Assembly: GCF_010095445.2 (NCBI RefSeq)
Contig: NZ_WFGV02000028.1
Location: forward strand, 1 to 64,000
Direction of reading: 5' to 3'
Origin: Pseudomonas sp. TNT3
GTDB lineage: Bacteria > Pseudomonadota > Gammaproteobacteria > Pseudomonadales > Pseudomonadaceae
Length of the DNA stretch: 64,000 nucleotides
A model generated the notes under the pieces. The model was not told the origin of the DNA, made no database searches, and saw only the letters and a list, made by a program, of their open reading frames with translations. Positions 35,768 through 44,069 of this stretch are shown in pieces (within the stretch, counting starts at the first letter, position 1; each line of letters opens with the position of its first letter). The position numbers and the translations under genes were made by a program.

Positions 35768-35778
35768 GCCTGCGTCTG

Positions 35779-36078
35779 CTAGGGAAGATTGATTTGATCC
35801 AGCACCCGGTTCGCCGTGATCTCCGCCAGCATGATGCTGTTTGAAATACCCAGCAAAACATTGCGCGATCCACCGTCGAGGTGGTCTACCATTTGATGGA
35901 CCATCACATCGACCGAAGCCAGCGTCTCGACCAGATAAACCACAAGGGTTTCGGTCGTGGCCTCTGGGTCCACTGTGAATAGGGTGCTTGGCGTGCGCGG
36001 CGTGGCTTTGATGTCGGCAATCGACGGGCGGGGAGGGAGGTCGTCGACTTCAGGGGGATTCGGGGTTGGTTTGAACAT
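35779..36078 (-). CDS. DUF6124 (former DUF3077) protein
   Basis: A 99-residue small protein starting at MFKPTPNPPE (ATG 36078, GGAGC upstream). The FTVDPEATTETLVVYLVETLASVDVM segment and the C-terminal GSRNVLLGISNSIMLAEITANRVLD helix are characteristic of this Pseudomonas-restricted family. Members occur in many copies per genome and are of unknown function. It has no signal peptide. It stands alone next to repeat arrays. Confidence 0.8.
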   Translation of the reverse strand: MFKPTPNPPEVDDLPPRPSIADIKATPRTPSTLFTVDPEATTETLVVYLVETLASVDVMVHQMVDHLDGGSRNVLLGISNSIMLAEITANRVLDQINLP

Positions 36079-36440
36079 GGTGAAGCTCCAAGTAGGTAAT
36101 GGAGCTGCCACTGATCACCGCGACGCAATCAAAGGTGGCAGCTGTGCGCAGGTTCGCGGACCGAGCTACTTGGCAAACCCGGCATACCCGAAGGTATCCC
36201 ACGCACAGCCACCATAAGACCAGACGACGAAAATTGAAGAACCGTCGGTTCGGGGCGGGTGATTATGCACCAAGTAAGCTAATTCGGGCCGCGACGCCCG
36301 TTCGCTGAAGTTTCAGCGACTCCAAAAGCCTATCTTTCCGGCTTCCGATACAACAACCGCTAGAGTCTGTCGGAATTCTCTTTGTTACCAAAGGCATCTG
36401 TAGGACCTGAACCCGTTTTTTCAGGCCGATCGCGATCAAA
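36079..36440. other. intergenic space without gene
   Basis: About 360 bp upstream of the DUF6124 gene. I see no convincing frame or RNA gene. Promoter elements for the DUF6124 gene presumably lie here, but I cannot pick them with confidence. Confidence 0.4.
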
Positions 36441-36532
36441 TGTGGGAGTGAGCCTGCTCGCGATGACTGTTTAACATTCAGCATTGAAGTCACCTGACAC
36501 AGCGCTTTCGCGAGCAAGCTCAGCTCCCACAG
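36441..36532. repeat. REP doublet, GAGCCTGCTCGCGATGACTG class
   Basis: Arms TGTGGGAGTGAGCCTGCTCGCGATG and GCGAGCAAGCTCAGCTCCCACA. The right arm is partly degenerate with a small insertion. Confidence 0.8.
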
Positions 36533-36565
36533 GTGGTGTCCCACAAATGGTCTTCCCCCAAGCCA

Positions 36566-36600
36566 CAAAAAAAGGCGACCCCCTCGCAGGAGTCGCCTTT
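36566..36600 (-). terminator. rho-independent terminator of gcd
   Basis: On the minus strand, AAAGGCGACTCC/GGGGTCGCCTTT is followed by T7, 22 bp after the gcd stop codon. Confidence 0.9.
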
Positions 36601-36621
36601 CCTAATAACTGCCGCTAAAAC

Positions 36622-39033
36622 TTACTCGGACAGTTTGTACGCCATCACATAGTCACCTTGCTTGGTGCCCAGCGAGCCATGACCGCCGGCAACGACCAGC
36701 ACGTATTGCTTGCCGTCCTTGCCGGTGTAGGTCATCGGTGTGGTTTGTGCGCCTGCTGGCAGACGACCTTCCCACAGCTGCTTGCCGTTTTTAACGTCAT
36801 AGGCACGCAGGTACTGGTCGAGGGTGCCGCTCAGGAAGCCAACGCCACCGGCGGTCACGAAGGTCCCGCCCAGGCTTGGAACGCCCATGCTCAGTGGGAT
36901 CGGAACCGGCGAGCTGTCGCGCACGGTGCCGTTCTTGTGTTTCCACAGGACTTTCGAGGTGGTCAGGTCGACCGCTGCCACGTAGCCCCAAGCGGGCGCC
37001 TGGCAAGGCAAGCCCATTGGCGATAGAAGCGCTTCGAGGACCACGCCGTATGGCGCGCCTTTGTTTGGCTGCACGCCTTCGGTTTCGCTTTTACGCGGGC
37101 CTTGGGCAGCGATTTCGGCAGCGGGGATCATTTTCGATTTGAACGCCATGTAGCTCGGGTTCACGAACGCGATCTGACGCACCGGATCAACCGAGATACC
37201 GCCCCAGTCGAACACGCCGAAGTTACCTGGATAAACGATCGAACCCTGCAGCGATGGCGGCGTGAACGGGCCGTCGTAGCGCATGGATTTGAAGTCGATC
37301 CGGCAGATCAGTTGATCGAATGGCGTCACGCCCCACATGTCGCGCTCTTGCAGCGGCGGTGGCATGAGGTTGAGGTCGGATTTCGGCTGGGTCGGCGAAG
37401 TGTGATCACCAGCGACAGCACCTTGTGGAACCGGCACTTCATTGATCGGCACAATCGGCTTGCCGGTGCTGCGGTCCAGCACGTAGATGCTGCCTTGCTT
37501 GGTCGACGCGAGTACCGCTGGCTTCACGCCGTCGGCGGTTTTCAGGTCCATCAGGGTTGGCTGGCCACCGACGTCCATGTCCCACAGGTCATGGTGGGTG
37601 AACTGCATGTGCCAGCGTACCTGGCCAGTGGCGATGTCCAGCGCGGTCAGGCCGGCGGCATGCAGTTCCGACTCAGGGGTACGATCACCACCGAACTGGT
37701 CCGGGGTCTGGTTGCCCATTGGCAGGTAGAGCATGCCGAGTTTTTCATCGACGGCGAACATGGACCACATGTTCGGCGAGTTGCGGGTGTAGACCTTGTC
37801 ATCGGCAATCGGCGTGGTGTCGTCCGGATTGCCGCTGTCCCAGTTCCACACCAGTTTGCCGGTGTGCACGTCGAACGCGCGGATCACGCCGCTTGGCTCG
37901 TCGGTGGAAACGTTGTCGGTCACGTGGCCGCCAATCACTACCAGGTCTTTGGTCACGGCCGGTGGCGAGGTGGAGTAGTAACCGCCGGCATTGAAGCCGC
38001 CGATGTTGGCGCTCAGGTCGATCTGGCCTTTATCGCCGAAGTCTTCGCACATTTTGCCGGTGTCGGCATCCAGGGCGATCAGACGGGTATCGGCAGTCGG
38101 CAGGAAGATGCGACGCGGGCAAACAGCGCTGACTGGGGCAGGGCTGGCGGTGCCGGTCGGGCTCTGCTCGGAAGCGTAAACGGCGTCATCGTGATACGAC
38201 ACACCACGGCAGGTCATGTGCGCCCAACCCTTGAAGTTCGCCGCGTTTTGCGTGGAGAGCTTCGGATCGAAACGCCAGATTTCCTTGCCGGTGTCCGGGT
38301 CCAGCGCGATCACCTGGCTGTGCGGCGTGCACACGTAAAGCATGCCGTTGACTTTCAGCGGGGTGTTTTCAGCGGTGGTTTCGCCCGGATCGTTAGGGCC
38401 AGGAATGTCACCGGTGCGGTAGGTCCAGGCTGGAACCAGCTTGTGAGCATTTTCCGGGGTGATCTGCGCCAGTGGCGAGTAACGGTCGCCATGAGCGCTG
38501 CGGCCGTAGGAATTCCAGTCACCATCGGCCATGGCCGGGGCGGTGTTGGTCATGCCGTCAACGCTGTCGCGATCCAGCTGGCCCTTGATTTCACCCGGGT
38601 TGGTGAATTGGCTGGCCAGTGCAGTAACGCCAGCCAACACAACGGCCACGCTCAGTGCGCCAGTGCCCATGGGGGCCGCGCCGGTAAGCAGCAGTGGACG
38701 ACGGAACCACGGCAGCAACATGACGATGCTGAGGGCGAACAGCAGTGCCAGACGCGGCACCAGTTGCCACCAGTCGAGGCCGACTTCCCACAACGCCCAG
38801 ACGGTGCTGGCGAACAGCACCAACGCGTAGAGGCCCAGTGCAGCGCGGCGAGCAGCAATCAGCAGCGCGCCAGTCAGCGCCAGGCCAATACCGGCCAGCA
38901 GGTAGTACAGCGAGCCGCCCAGCATGCTCAGCTTTATCCCCCCGGCCAGCATGGCCAGGCCCATTAGCAGAAGCAGAATGCCGAGCAGCGTCGGCAATAG
39001 ACGGCTTCGACTCAAAGCACCATCAGTGCTCAT
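36622..39033 (-). CDS. gcd: PQQ-dependent membrane glucose dehydrogenase Gcd
   Basis: Gcd oxidises glucose to gluconolactone in the periplasm and passes electrons to ubiquinone. It begins the direct oxidative glucose route and mineral phosphate solubilisation. It has 803 residues. Five N-terminal membrane segments occupy about 10-145. The eight-bladed PQQ propeller covers the remainder, with DGDWNSYGRSAHGDRYSPL, HLPMGNQTPDQFGG-type and GVPSLGGTFVTAGGVGF segments. The ATG at 39033 is preceded by GGAGAA. A porin gene (oprB) follows upstream on the same strand, so both act in glucose entry and oxidation. PQQ synthesis genes are not in the window. Confidence 0.95.
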   Translation of the reverse strand: MSTDGALSRSRLLPTLLGILLLLMGLAMLAGGIKLSMLGGSLYYLLAGIGLALTGALLIAARRAALGLYALVLFASTVWALWEVGLDWWQLVPRLALLFALSIVMLLPWFRRPLLLTGAAPMGTGALSVAVVLAGVTALASQFTNPGEIKGQLDRDSVDGMTNTAPAMADGDWNSYGRSAHGDRYSPLAQITPENAHKLVPAWTYRTGDIPGPNDPGETTAENTPLKVNGMLYVCTPHSQVIALDPDTGKEIWRFDPKLSTQNAANFKGWAHMTCRGVSYHDDAVYASEQSPTGTASPAPVSAVCPRRIFLPTADTRLIALDADTGKMCEDFGDKGQIDLSANIGGFNAGGYYSTSPPAVTKDLVVIGGHVTDNVSTDEPSGVIRAFDVHTGKLVWNWDSGNPDDTTPIADDKVYTRNSPNMWSMFAVDEKLGMLYLPMGNQTPDQFGGDRTPESELHAAGLTALDIATGQVRWHMQFTHHDLWDMDVGGQPTLMDLKTADGVKPAVLASTKQGSIYVLDRSTGKPIVPINEVPVPQGAVAGDHTSPTQPKSDLNLMPPPLQERDMWGVTPFDQLICRIDFKSMRYDGPFTPPSLQGSIVYPGNFGVFDWGGISVDPVRQIAFVNPSYMAFKSKMIPAAEIAAQGPRKSETEGVQPNKGAPYGVVLEALLSPMGLPCQAPAWGYVAAVDLTTSKVLWKHKNGTVRDSSPVPIPLSMGVPSLGGTFVTAGGVGFLSGTLDQYLRAYDVKNGKQLWEGRLPAGAQTTPMTYTGKDGKQYVLVVAGGHGSLGTKQGDYVMAYKLSE

Positions 39034-39141
39034 AGTGTGGTTCTCCGTGACGTTTTAAGTAAGTCCGCGCAAGTTCACTGTAGATGACGATCCTGTGCGG
39101 GCATGGTTCATATGAAAAAGTGAAACTGTTGGCGCGGTCAT

Positions 39142-39232
39142 TGTGGGAGCTGGCTTGCCAGCGATGGCGGTGTGTCAGTCGGCGTCAATGTTGGCTGACA
39201 CACCGTCATCGCTGGCAAGCCAGCTCCCACAG
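39142..39232. repeat. REP doublet, GAGCTGGCTTGCCAGCGATGGCGG class
   Basis: Almost perfect inverted arms (TGTGGGAGCTGGCTTGCCAGC and its complement) with a TGTGTCAG/CTGACACA inner stem, between gcd and oprB. Confidence 0.85.
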
Positions 39233-39247
39233 GTTTTGTGGTGTTGG

Positions 39248-40630
39248 TTAGAACGAAGACTGGATCTTGATCCCGCCAATCAGCGCGTCATCGACCTGGT
39301 CCACGCCACCGGGATGGCGGATGTATTGCAGGTTCGGGCGCACGGTCAGCCAGTTCGTGACGTGCACACCGTAATAGAGTTCGGCGCTGTATTCGGTGTC
39401 CTGCGGTGGCAGATAAGACGGATCGTCAAAGTCGTAGACGGCGCGAGCCTGATTGGTCGCCTCGGCGTTCTTGCGATAGGCCGGGTTGACGTGGACGCGG
39501 GCCATGGCGAAACCGATGTCGTCCTTGGCGCGTGCATTGAACAGGCCTTTGTAGACGACGCCTGCCTGGACGTAGTTGTCGATGGCATTGGTTTTCTTGT
39601 CGTGCATCGTGCCGTTGGCGAACACGCTCAAACCGCGGGAGTTGTCGCTGGCGCGGCTGGTCAGTTGTTGTTGCACACCCAGCCACACGCCGTGTTTGCT
39701 GGAGGCACTGCGGTAAGCCTCGCCACTCAAGGCAGCCGGCTGACCGTTGCTGTCCTTGTAGGCGTCGGTGGCCTTGGCGTTGCTGTAGTAGTAACCGGCG
39801 CGGTACTCGCCTGGCAGGCCATTGAGCTTGGGCGACCACACCAGTTCAACCGGCAGGATCGCACCCTGCGTGCCGCTGCCGCTGAGTTTGAAGCCATTAC
39901 CGCGATCCAGGTTGGACGGGTTCTGCTCATAGGCACCGACCTGCGCGTACAGCTCGGGTGTCAGGTGATATTTGACCCGCATGGCCCACTGGCTGACCGG
40001 CCAGTTGTACCAGATGCCGCCGACCCAGTTACCGACCTGGGAACCGCAGAACGCCAGGTTCTGGAAGTCGCAGGGGAAGCTGTTGAAGTCTTCGCCTTCG
40101 CCGAAGCGGCCAGCCTTGATGTCGAGTTTCTGGTCGAAGAATTTTTGCTGATACCACATTTGCGTCAGACGCCAGGTCTGCCCGCGCCCCCAGACTTCCT
40201 GGGCCGAGGTGAACCCACCGACGCGGGGATCGTTGATGCGGTCATTGCTGATGTTGTTGCCGCTGCGTTCGGTGATCGTCAGCTGAAACTCCGCGTCGTC
40301 CCAGCCCAGGATTTTCTGCAGGTCCAGGTGCGTGCCGAAGCCGAACTGGTCGCTGTACCGCGCCGTGCGATCGTGGTCGTACCCGCCGTGCAGGTTGCTG
40401 CCCATTTCACCGGTGTAATCGACTTTGAAGTCGTAGCCTTTTTCCGAAAGTTCGGTGCGACTGCCGTTCCAGTCACCGAGCATCCACGGGGATTCGCTAT
40501 CGAAGGCTGGAGCGGCCTGGGTGCAGGTAGCAAGGCCTAATGCGGTGAAGCCGCCAATCAGGTTGAGGGCTTTTCGACTGGCAACAGACAAGCAGACAGC
40601 GCTGTCTCGCAAAGTGTGGAAATCGGGCAT
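39248..40630 (-). CDS. oprB: carbohydrate-selective porin OprB
   Basis: A 460-residue outer-membrane porin for glucose and related sugars. A signal peptide (about 1-40, ending TQAAPA) precedes a mature N-terminus FDSESPWMLGDWNGSRTELSEKGYDFKVDY, the OprB family hallmark. The C-terminal strand ends GGIKIQSSF with the terminal Phe needed for barrel assembly. The start codon is uncertain because no clear Shine-Dalgarno precedes 40630. Its place next to gcd fits glucose uptake and periplasmic oxidation. Confidence 0.93.
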   Translation of the reverse strand: MPDFHTLRDSAVCLSVASRKALNLIGGFTALGLATCTQAAPAFDSESPWMLGDWNGSRTELSEKGYDFKVDYTGEMGSNLHGGYDHDRTARYSDQFGFGTHLDLQKILGWDDAEFQLTITERSGNNISNDRINDPRVGGFTSAQEVWGRGQTWRLTQMWYQQKFFDQKLDIKAGRFGEGEDFNSFPCDFQNLAFCGSQVGNWVGGIWYNWPVSQWAMRVKYHLTPELYAQVGAYEQNPSNLDRGNGFKLSGSGTQGAILPVELVWSPKLNGLPGEYRAGYYYSNAKATDAYKDSNGQPAALSGEAYRSASSKHGVWLGVQQQLTSRASDNSRGLSVFANGTMHDKKTNAIDNYVQAGVVYKGLFNARAKDDIGFAMARVHVNPAYRKNAEATNQARAVYDFDDPSYLPPQDTEYSAELYYGVHVTNWLTVRPNLQYIRHPGGVDQVDDALIGGIKIQSSF

Positions 40631-40796
40631 GGGGGGAGATTCTTGATCTTTTTCTGGGGGATGAACTGAAAACAGCAGGCGTGAAGCAGGCAGCGGAAGC
40701 GTTTCAGCGGGTGCGGGCGTAAGGATAATGTTCTGTTACAAATAGAGAAAGGGCTTTTACTGACATGCAGCGTTTCGGATTTGGTAACAGTCAGTG

Positions 40797-40930
40797 GAAA
40801 AGATCGCAGCCTCGTTTCACTCGACAGCTCCTACAGGTGATCGCATTTCAATTTGGCCGCTGCGATAGTTCCTTCAGTTGAATGCATTCCAATGTAGGAG
40901 CTGTCGAGTGGAACGAGGCTGCGATCTTTT
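40797..40930. repeat. long REP-like inverted repeat, AGATCGCAGCCTCGTT class
   Basis: Arms of 36 bp (AAAAGATCGCAGCCTCGTTT... and its complement, one mismatch) enclose a 58-bp centre. The arms contain an inserted CGTTTCACTCGACAG not present in the other GGCTGCGATC elements. It is the main feature of the 405-bp oprB-VF530 interval. The rest (40631-40796) holds only the presumed oprB promoter region. Confidence 0.8.
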
Positions 40931-41035
40931 GCGTTTCACCTACATTTAACTCACCGTACACAGATCGCTTCCCCCAAACGAAGCCCTCGGCTAAGGTGCG
41001 CGGCTTCCAATCCCCACATCGCTCGAAGGCCCGGC

Positions 41036-41266
41036 ATGACCGAACAGAACAACAACCCGCTGCACGGCGTGACGCTGGAGCAAATCCTCAATGCCCTGGT
41101 TGAGCATTACGAATGGTCGGGGCTGGCCGAGCGCATTGATATTCGCTGCTTCAAGAGCGATCCCAGCATCAAGTCGAGCCTGACCTTTCTGCGCAAAACC
41201 CCGTGGGCGCGGGAGAAAGTCGAGCGTCTGTACATCAAGTTGATGCGCACCAAGCGACCGGTCTGA
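41036..41266 (+). CDS. VF530 family (DUF2132) protein
   Basis: A 76-residue protein almost entirely made of the VF530 domain (NPLHGVTLEQILNALVEHYEWSGLAERIDIRCF, then SSLTFLRKTPWAREKVE). The fold is a small helical, putative DNA-binding unit. The biological role is unknown. It starts at ATG 41036 and is followed after two bases by the Pr6Pr gene, so they are probably co-transcribed. Confidence 0.88.
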   Translation: MTEQNNNPLHGVTLEQILNALVEHYEWSGLAERIDIRCFKSDPSIKSSLTFLRKTPWAREKVERLYIKLMRTKRPV

Positions 41267-41268
41267 AC

Positions 41269-41913
41269 ATGGTCAACCACTCTGCCGCGCGACGACGTTT
41301 TGTGGCCGTGGCGGCCATCCTCGGCTGGGCAGGTTTGAGCATTCAGCTGTACCTGATTCTCTACTCACGCTGGACGCTGGAAGCCAGTTTGCTCGGCGGG
41401 CTGATCAGCTTCTTCAGCTACTTCACGGTACTGAGCAACACGCTGGTAGCCACCGTCCTGACCTGTGAACTGACATCCCGCGAGTCGGCAGCACGCCGCT
41501 GGTTTTTGCAGCCGTGGGTGAGCAGCGCGGTGGCGGTGAGTATTGCCGTGGTTGGGCTGGCGTACAGCGTGCTGCTGCGCCATCTGTGGCATCCCGAAGG
41601 CTGGCAGTTCCTGGCCGATGAGTTGATGCACGACGTCATGCCGCTGCTGTTTCTGGTCTATTGGTGGTGCTGCGTGCCCAAAGGCACGTTGCGCCTGCGG
41701 CATATCGGCCTGTGGGTGATTTATCCGCTGGTGTACTTCGCCTATTCGCTGTTTCGCGGGCATGTGCTGGCGGTTTACCCGTATCCGTTTATTGACGTGG
41801 AAAAGCTCGGTTATCCACAGGTGTTGGTGAATGCGGGCGGGTTATTGGCGGGGTTTGTGGTGATTGCGCTGTTGGTGATCGGACTGGATCGGTGGCGCGC
41901 GGGTCGAAGCTGA
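41269..41913 (+). CDS. Pr6Pr family integral membrane protein
   Basis: A 214-residue inner-membrane protein with six predicted membrane segments. Family marks are FFSYFTVLSNTLVA (about 48-61), HDVMPLLFLVYWW and IGLWVIYPLVYFAYSL. A FAR-17a/AIG1-like relationship has been proposed for the family. The function is unknown. ATG 41269 directly follows the VF530 gene. Confidence 0.82.
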   Translation: MVNHSAARRRFVAVAAILGWAGLSIQLYLILYSRWTLEASLLGGLISFFSYFTVLSNTLVATVLTCELTSRESAARRWFLQPWVSSAVAVSIAVVGLAYSVLLRHLWHPEGWQFLADELMHDVMPLLFLVYWWCCVPKGTLRLRHIGLWVIYPLVYFAYSLFRGHVLAVYPYPFIDVEKLGYPQVLVNAGGLLAGFVVIALLVIGLDRWRAGRS

Positions 41914-41921
41914 ACACCCAC

Positions 41922-42006
41922 TGTGGCGAGGGGACTTCTGTGGTGAGTGGACTTCTGTGTTGAGTGGACTTCTGTGTTGAGTGGACTTCTGTGGCGAGGG
42001 GACTTG
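41922..42006. repeat. 17-bp tandem array, left flank of REPIN-like element
   Basis: Five consecutive 17-mers of the form TGTGGYGAGKGGACTTC at 41922, 41939, 41956, 41973 and 41990. The last one is also the outer tip of the element that follows. Units 3 and 4 are identical, which shows recent duplication. Confidence 0.92.
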
Positions 42007-42120
42007 TCCCCGTTGGGCTGCGAAGCAGACCCAAAATTTATGCCCCCCCAAAATGTCGACAGCTGTCGAAGATTTTGGGAGCGCTTCGCACTCCAACGGG
42101 GACAAGTCCCCTCGCCACAG
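41990..42120. repeat. REPIN-like element, GTGGCGAGGGGACTTGTCCCCGTTGG class
   Basis: Inverted arms GTGGCGAGGGGACTTGTCCCCGTTGG and complement CCAACGGGGACAAGTCCCCTCGCCAC with an inner TGCGAAGC/GCTTCGCA stem and an A/T-rich centre. It is tandemly expanded on both sides. Confidence 0.9.
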
Positions 42121-42187
42121 AAGTCCCCTCCACAGAAGAGCTCTAGCCACAGCAGAGCTCTAGCCCCAGAAGACCTTTAGCCACAGG
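42115..42187. repeat. 17-bp tandem array, right flank
   Basis: One 15-bp unit, then three 17-mers at 42130, 42147 and 42164 of the form CCACAGMAGAGCTCTAG, and a final CCACAGG. Read on the other strand they match the left-flank unit (TGTGG...CTTC) with a changed middle. It ends 20 bp from the stop codon of the reductase gene. Confidence 0.88.
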
Positions 42188-42208
42188 AAACCGGCAAGAC
42201 AAAAGCTG

Positions 42209-42994
42209 TCATTCGTCGTCGCTGTCATCCAGCCGCCAGTAGCCGACCGCCTTGACGAACTGCTCGTCCAGCCCGTGCTCATCCAGCAGAATCCGACGAA
42301 TCTGCCGCGACACTTTGGTCTCGGTCGCTACCCACGCATACAGATTCCCGCCAGGCACCTGCAACTGCTTCACGGTCGTCAGCAAGTGGTCTTTACCACC
42401 CTCGCGCAATACCCAGATCACATCGACCTGCGCCGCGCTTTCGAGCGTTTGCTGCTCGGCGCCGTTTTCCACTTCAATAATCACCAGCGCCCGACGGTTG
42501 GCCGCCAGCCCCTCCAGCCGACGCGCGATGGCGGGCAGGGCGGTCTCGTCGCCGATCAGCAGGTAGCTGTCGAAAATGTCCGGCACGATCATCGAGCCCC
42601 GTGGCCCGCCGATGTGCAGGAACTGGCCGGGTTTGGCCTGTTCGGCCCACGTCGACGCAGGACCATCGCCGTGCAAGACGAAATCGATGTCCAGCTCCAG
42701 TGTGTTCAGGTCGTAGCGACGCGGCGTGTAGTCGCGCATGGCGGGCTTGGGGCCGTCGTCTTTGCCCGCACCGAGCACCAGGGTTTCCAGCGCCGCCTGT
42801 TCCGCCGCGTTTTGCGGGAACAGCAGCTTGACGTGGTCATCGGTTCCGAGACTGATGAAACCTGCCAGTTCAGGGCCACCCAAGGTGATGCGGCGCATCC
42901 GCGGGGTCAGGTCGACCACGCGCAATACTTCCAGTCGACGACGTTTGATCTCATGCATGACGCGGTGGATGGTTTGGGTTTCTACAGCAGTCAT
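42209..42994 (-). CDS. siderophore-interacting protein / ferric-chelate reductase
   Basis: A 261-residue cytoplasmic flavoprotein of the ViuB/YqjH family, which reduces ferric-siderophore complexes with NAD(P)H to release iron. The FAD-binding barrel (about 10-130) includes the flavin motif RDYTPRRYD. The NAD(P)-binding C-terminal half includes SYLLIGDETALPAIARRLE and a terminal VKAVGYWRLDD. The start codon overlaps the stop of the PadR gene by four bases (ATGA), so translation is coupled. In E. coli the equivalent pair is yqjI-yqjH (nfeR-nfeF). Confidence 0.9.
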   Translation of the reverse strand: MTAVETQTIHRVMHEIKRRRLEVLRVVDLTPRMRRITLGGPELAGFISLGTDDHVKLLFPQNAAEQAALETLVLGAGKDDGPKPAMRDYTPRRYDLNTLELDIDFVLHGDGPASTWAEQAKPGQFLHIGGPRGSMIVPDIFDSYLLIGDETALPAIARRLEGLAANRRALVIIEVENGAEQQTLESAAQVDVIWVLREGGKDHLLTTVKQLQVPGGNLYAWVATETKVSRQIRRILLDEHGLDEQFVKAVGYWRLDDSDDE

Positions 42995-43566
42995 TCGGCG
43001 TTCTCCTGGGTGGCTTGAACGGCAGGGCCGTCGACGATGGCTTTGGCGGTGTCGTTGAGCAGCGAGCTGACGCGAAGGATTTCCGCCGGACTCCATCGTC
43101 CGTGATGCAGTTGCAGCGCATGACGCAGGTTATGCACAGCCTCATGGATCTCGGCGGGACGATCATGGCCGCGCAATGAGCGTTTGCTCACGTCGATGCG
43201 CATCCGTACACCTTCCAGCGCAATCGCCTGATCCGTGAGGGACTGGCGACCGGCGTCAGTCACCCCATAGCGTTTCTTGCCGGCTTCGGCATCGCCCTGA
43301 ATCAGGTCGCTTTCTTCCAGAAAAGTCAGGGTCGGATAGATCACGCCGGGGCTGGGGCTGTAGGCGCCGTCGAACATGTTTTCGATCTGGCGGATCAAGT
43401 CATAGCCGTGACACGGCTGCTCGGCTATCAGCGCCAGCAGCAGCAATTTCAAGTCTCCGGGGGCGAAAACCCGTGGGCCGCGGCCACCGCGTTCGCGGCC
43501 AGGGCGCTTCTCAAAGCCGTCGCGGCCGTCACCGTGTTCGCGGTGGGGGGAATGATGGTCTCTCAT
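42991..43566 (-). CDS. PadR-family repressor, YqjI/NfeR-like
   Basis: A 191-residue regulator. Residues 1-35 form a His/Arg/Gly-rich extension (MRDHHSPHREHGDGRDGFEK...) like the metal-binding tail of E. coli YqjI, a nickel- and iron-linked PadR repressor. The PadR winged helix (about 40-120) contains LLLLALIAEQPCHGYDLIRQIE and SPSPGVIYPTLTFLEE. A C-terminal helical region serves for dimerisation. The start at ATG 43566 gives this tail. It is first in a two-gene operon with the reductase and probably controls itself through a palindrome 37 bp upstream. Confidence 0.88.
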   Translation of the reverse strand: MRDHHSPHREHGDGRDGFEKRPGRERGGRGPRVFAPGDLKLLLLALIAEQPCHGYDLIRQIENMFDGAYSPSPGVIYPTLTFLEESDLIQGDAEAGKKRYGVTDAGRQSLTDQAIALEGVRMRIDVSKRSLRGHDRPAEIHEAVHNLRHALQLHHGRWSPAEILRVSSLLNDTAKAIVDGPAVQATQENAE

Positions 43567-43602
43567 TTTTTGCGTTCTCTTCGTCGTATTTAGATACAAC
43601 GT

Positions 43603-43614
43603 AAGATATATCTT
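43603..43614. promoter_or_regulatory. candidate PadR operator
   Basis: A perfect 12-bp palindrome AAGATATATCTT lies 37 bp upstream of the PadR start codon, with a related GATAC half site at 43593-43597. AT-rich dyads at this place are typical targets of PadR autoregulators. Confidence 0.55.
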
Positions 43615-44069
43615 TAGCCGAGCGCAAGATGCGGGAGGAAAAAAGCGGCCTCAAGCTGACGAGCGGTAGGTAACCCCGCTGTGCAAATTATCAAAGGGCC
43701 AGCAAGACCTTTCTCACACCCAAAATTTAACCAGAAGTTAAAGCTATTACTCTAATTATTTTAGAGTTAGTATTCTAAAATTGTTAAAGCCCCGTGTTAC
43801 ATAGTTAAAGTTGCTGTATGGTTTTTTTAATGAAACTGTATGTAGGCCGTAACTTACAGTCACTGTTTGCTATTTGGGTTTTTTGTTTCTTTTTCCTTCG
43901 AGGTGTGGGGTGGTTTAACTACGCGCTCTTGGGAAGTTGCCTGCTTACTTTGATTCTTGAACAGTCGAAGATGCTCGGGCATTGAAAGTCCAGGCAAGTG
44001 GCCGACTAAAGGTCCTCTTGTTTGCAACTTTCAATGAACCGACTCCATAAAGAAAACAGGTACTTAACA
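43615..44069. other. AT-rich control region and leader of the fimbrial operon
   Basis: About 450 bp of clearly AT-richer DNA without a gene. It contains a dyad ACTCTAA-N5-TTAGAGT at 43749-43767, followed by a partial copy (TTAGTATTCTAA). Nearer the pilin gene it contains a perfect 10-bp inverted repeat, CATTGAAAGT (43980-43989) and ACTTTCAATG (44027-44036), which would fold in the mRNA leader 33 bp before the ATG. I cannot name the promoter with confidence. Confidence 0.5.

Noticed and set aside
33617..35782. 721-codon plus-strand frame antisense to lon
   Set aside because: Same reason. The composition is a shadow of lon, with no ribosome site or motif.
37102..38967. 621-codon plus-strand frame antisense to gcd
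   Set aside because: His/Val/Arg-rich shadow translation, with no family resemblance.
41922..42187. possible CRISPR array (regular 17-bp units)
   Set aside because: Units are contiguous with no unique spacers, the unit length is too short and no cas genes are present. They derive from the REPIN tip.
43980..44060. c-di-GMP riboswitch in the fimbrial leader
   Set aside because: The conserved GEMM core sequences are absent. Only a simple inverted repeat is seen.
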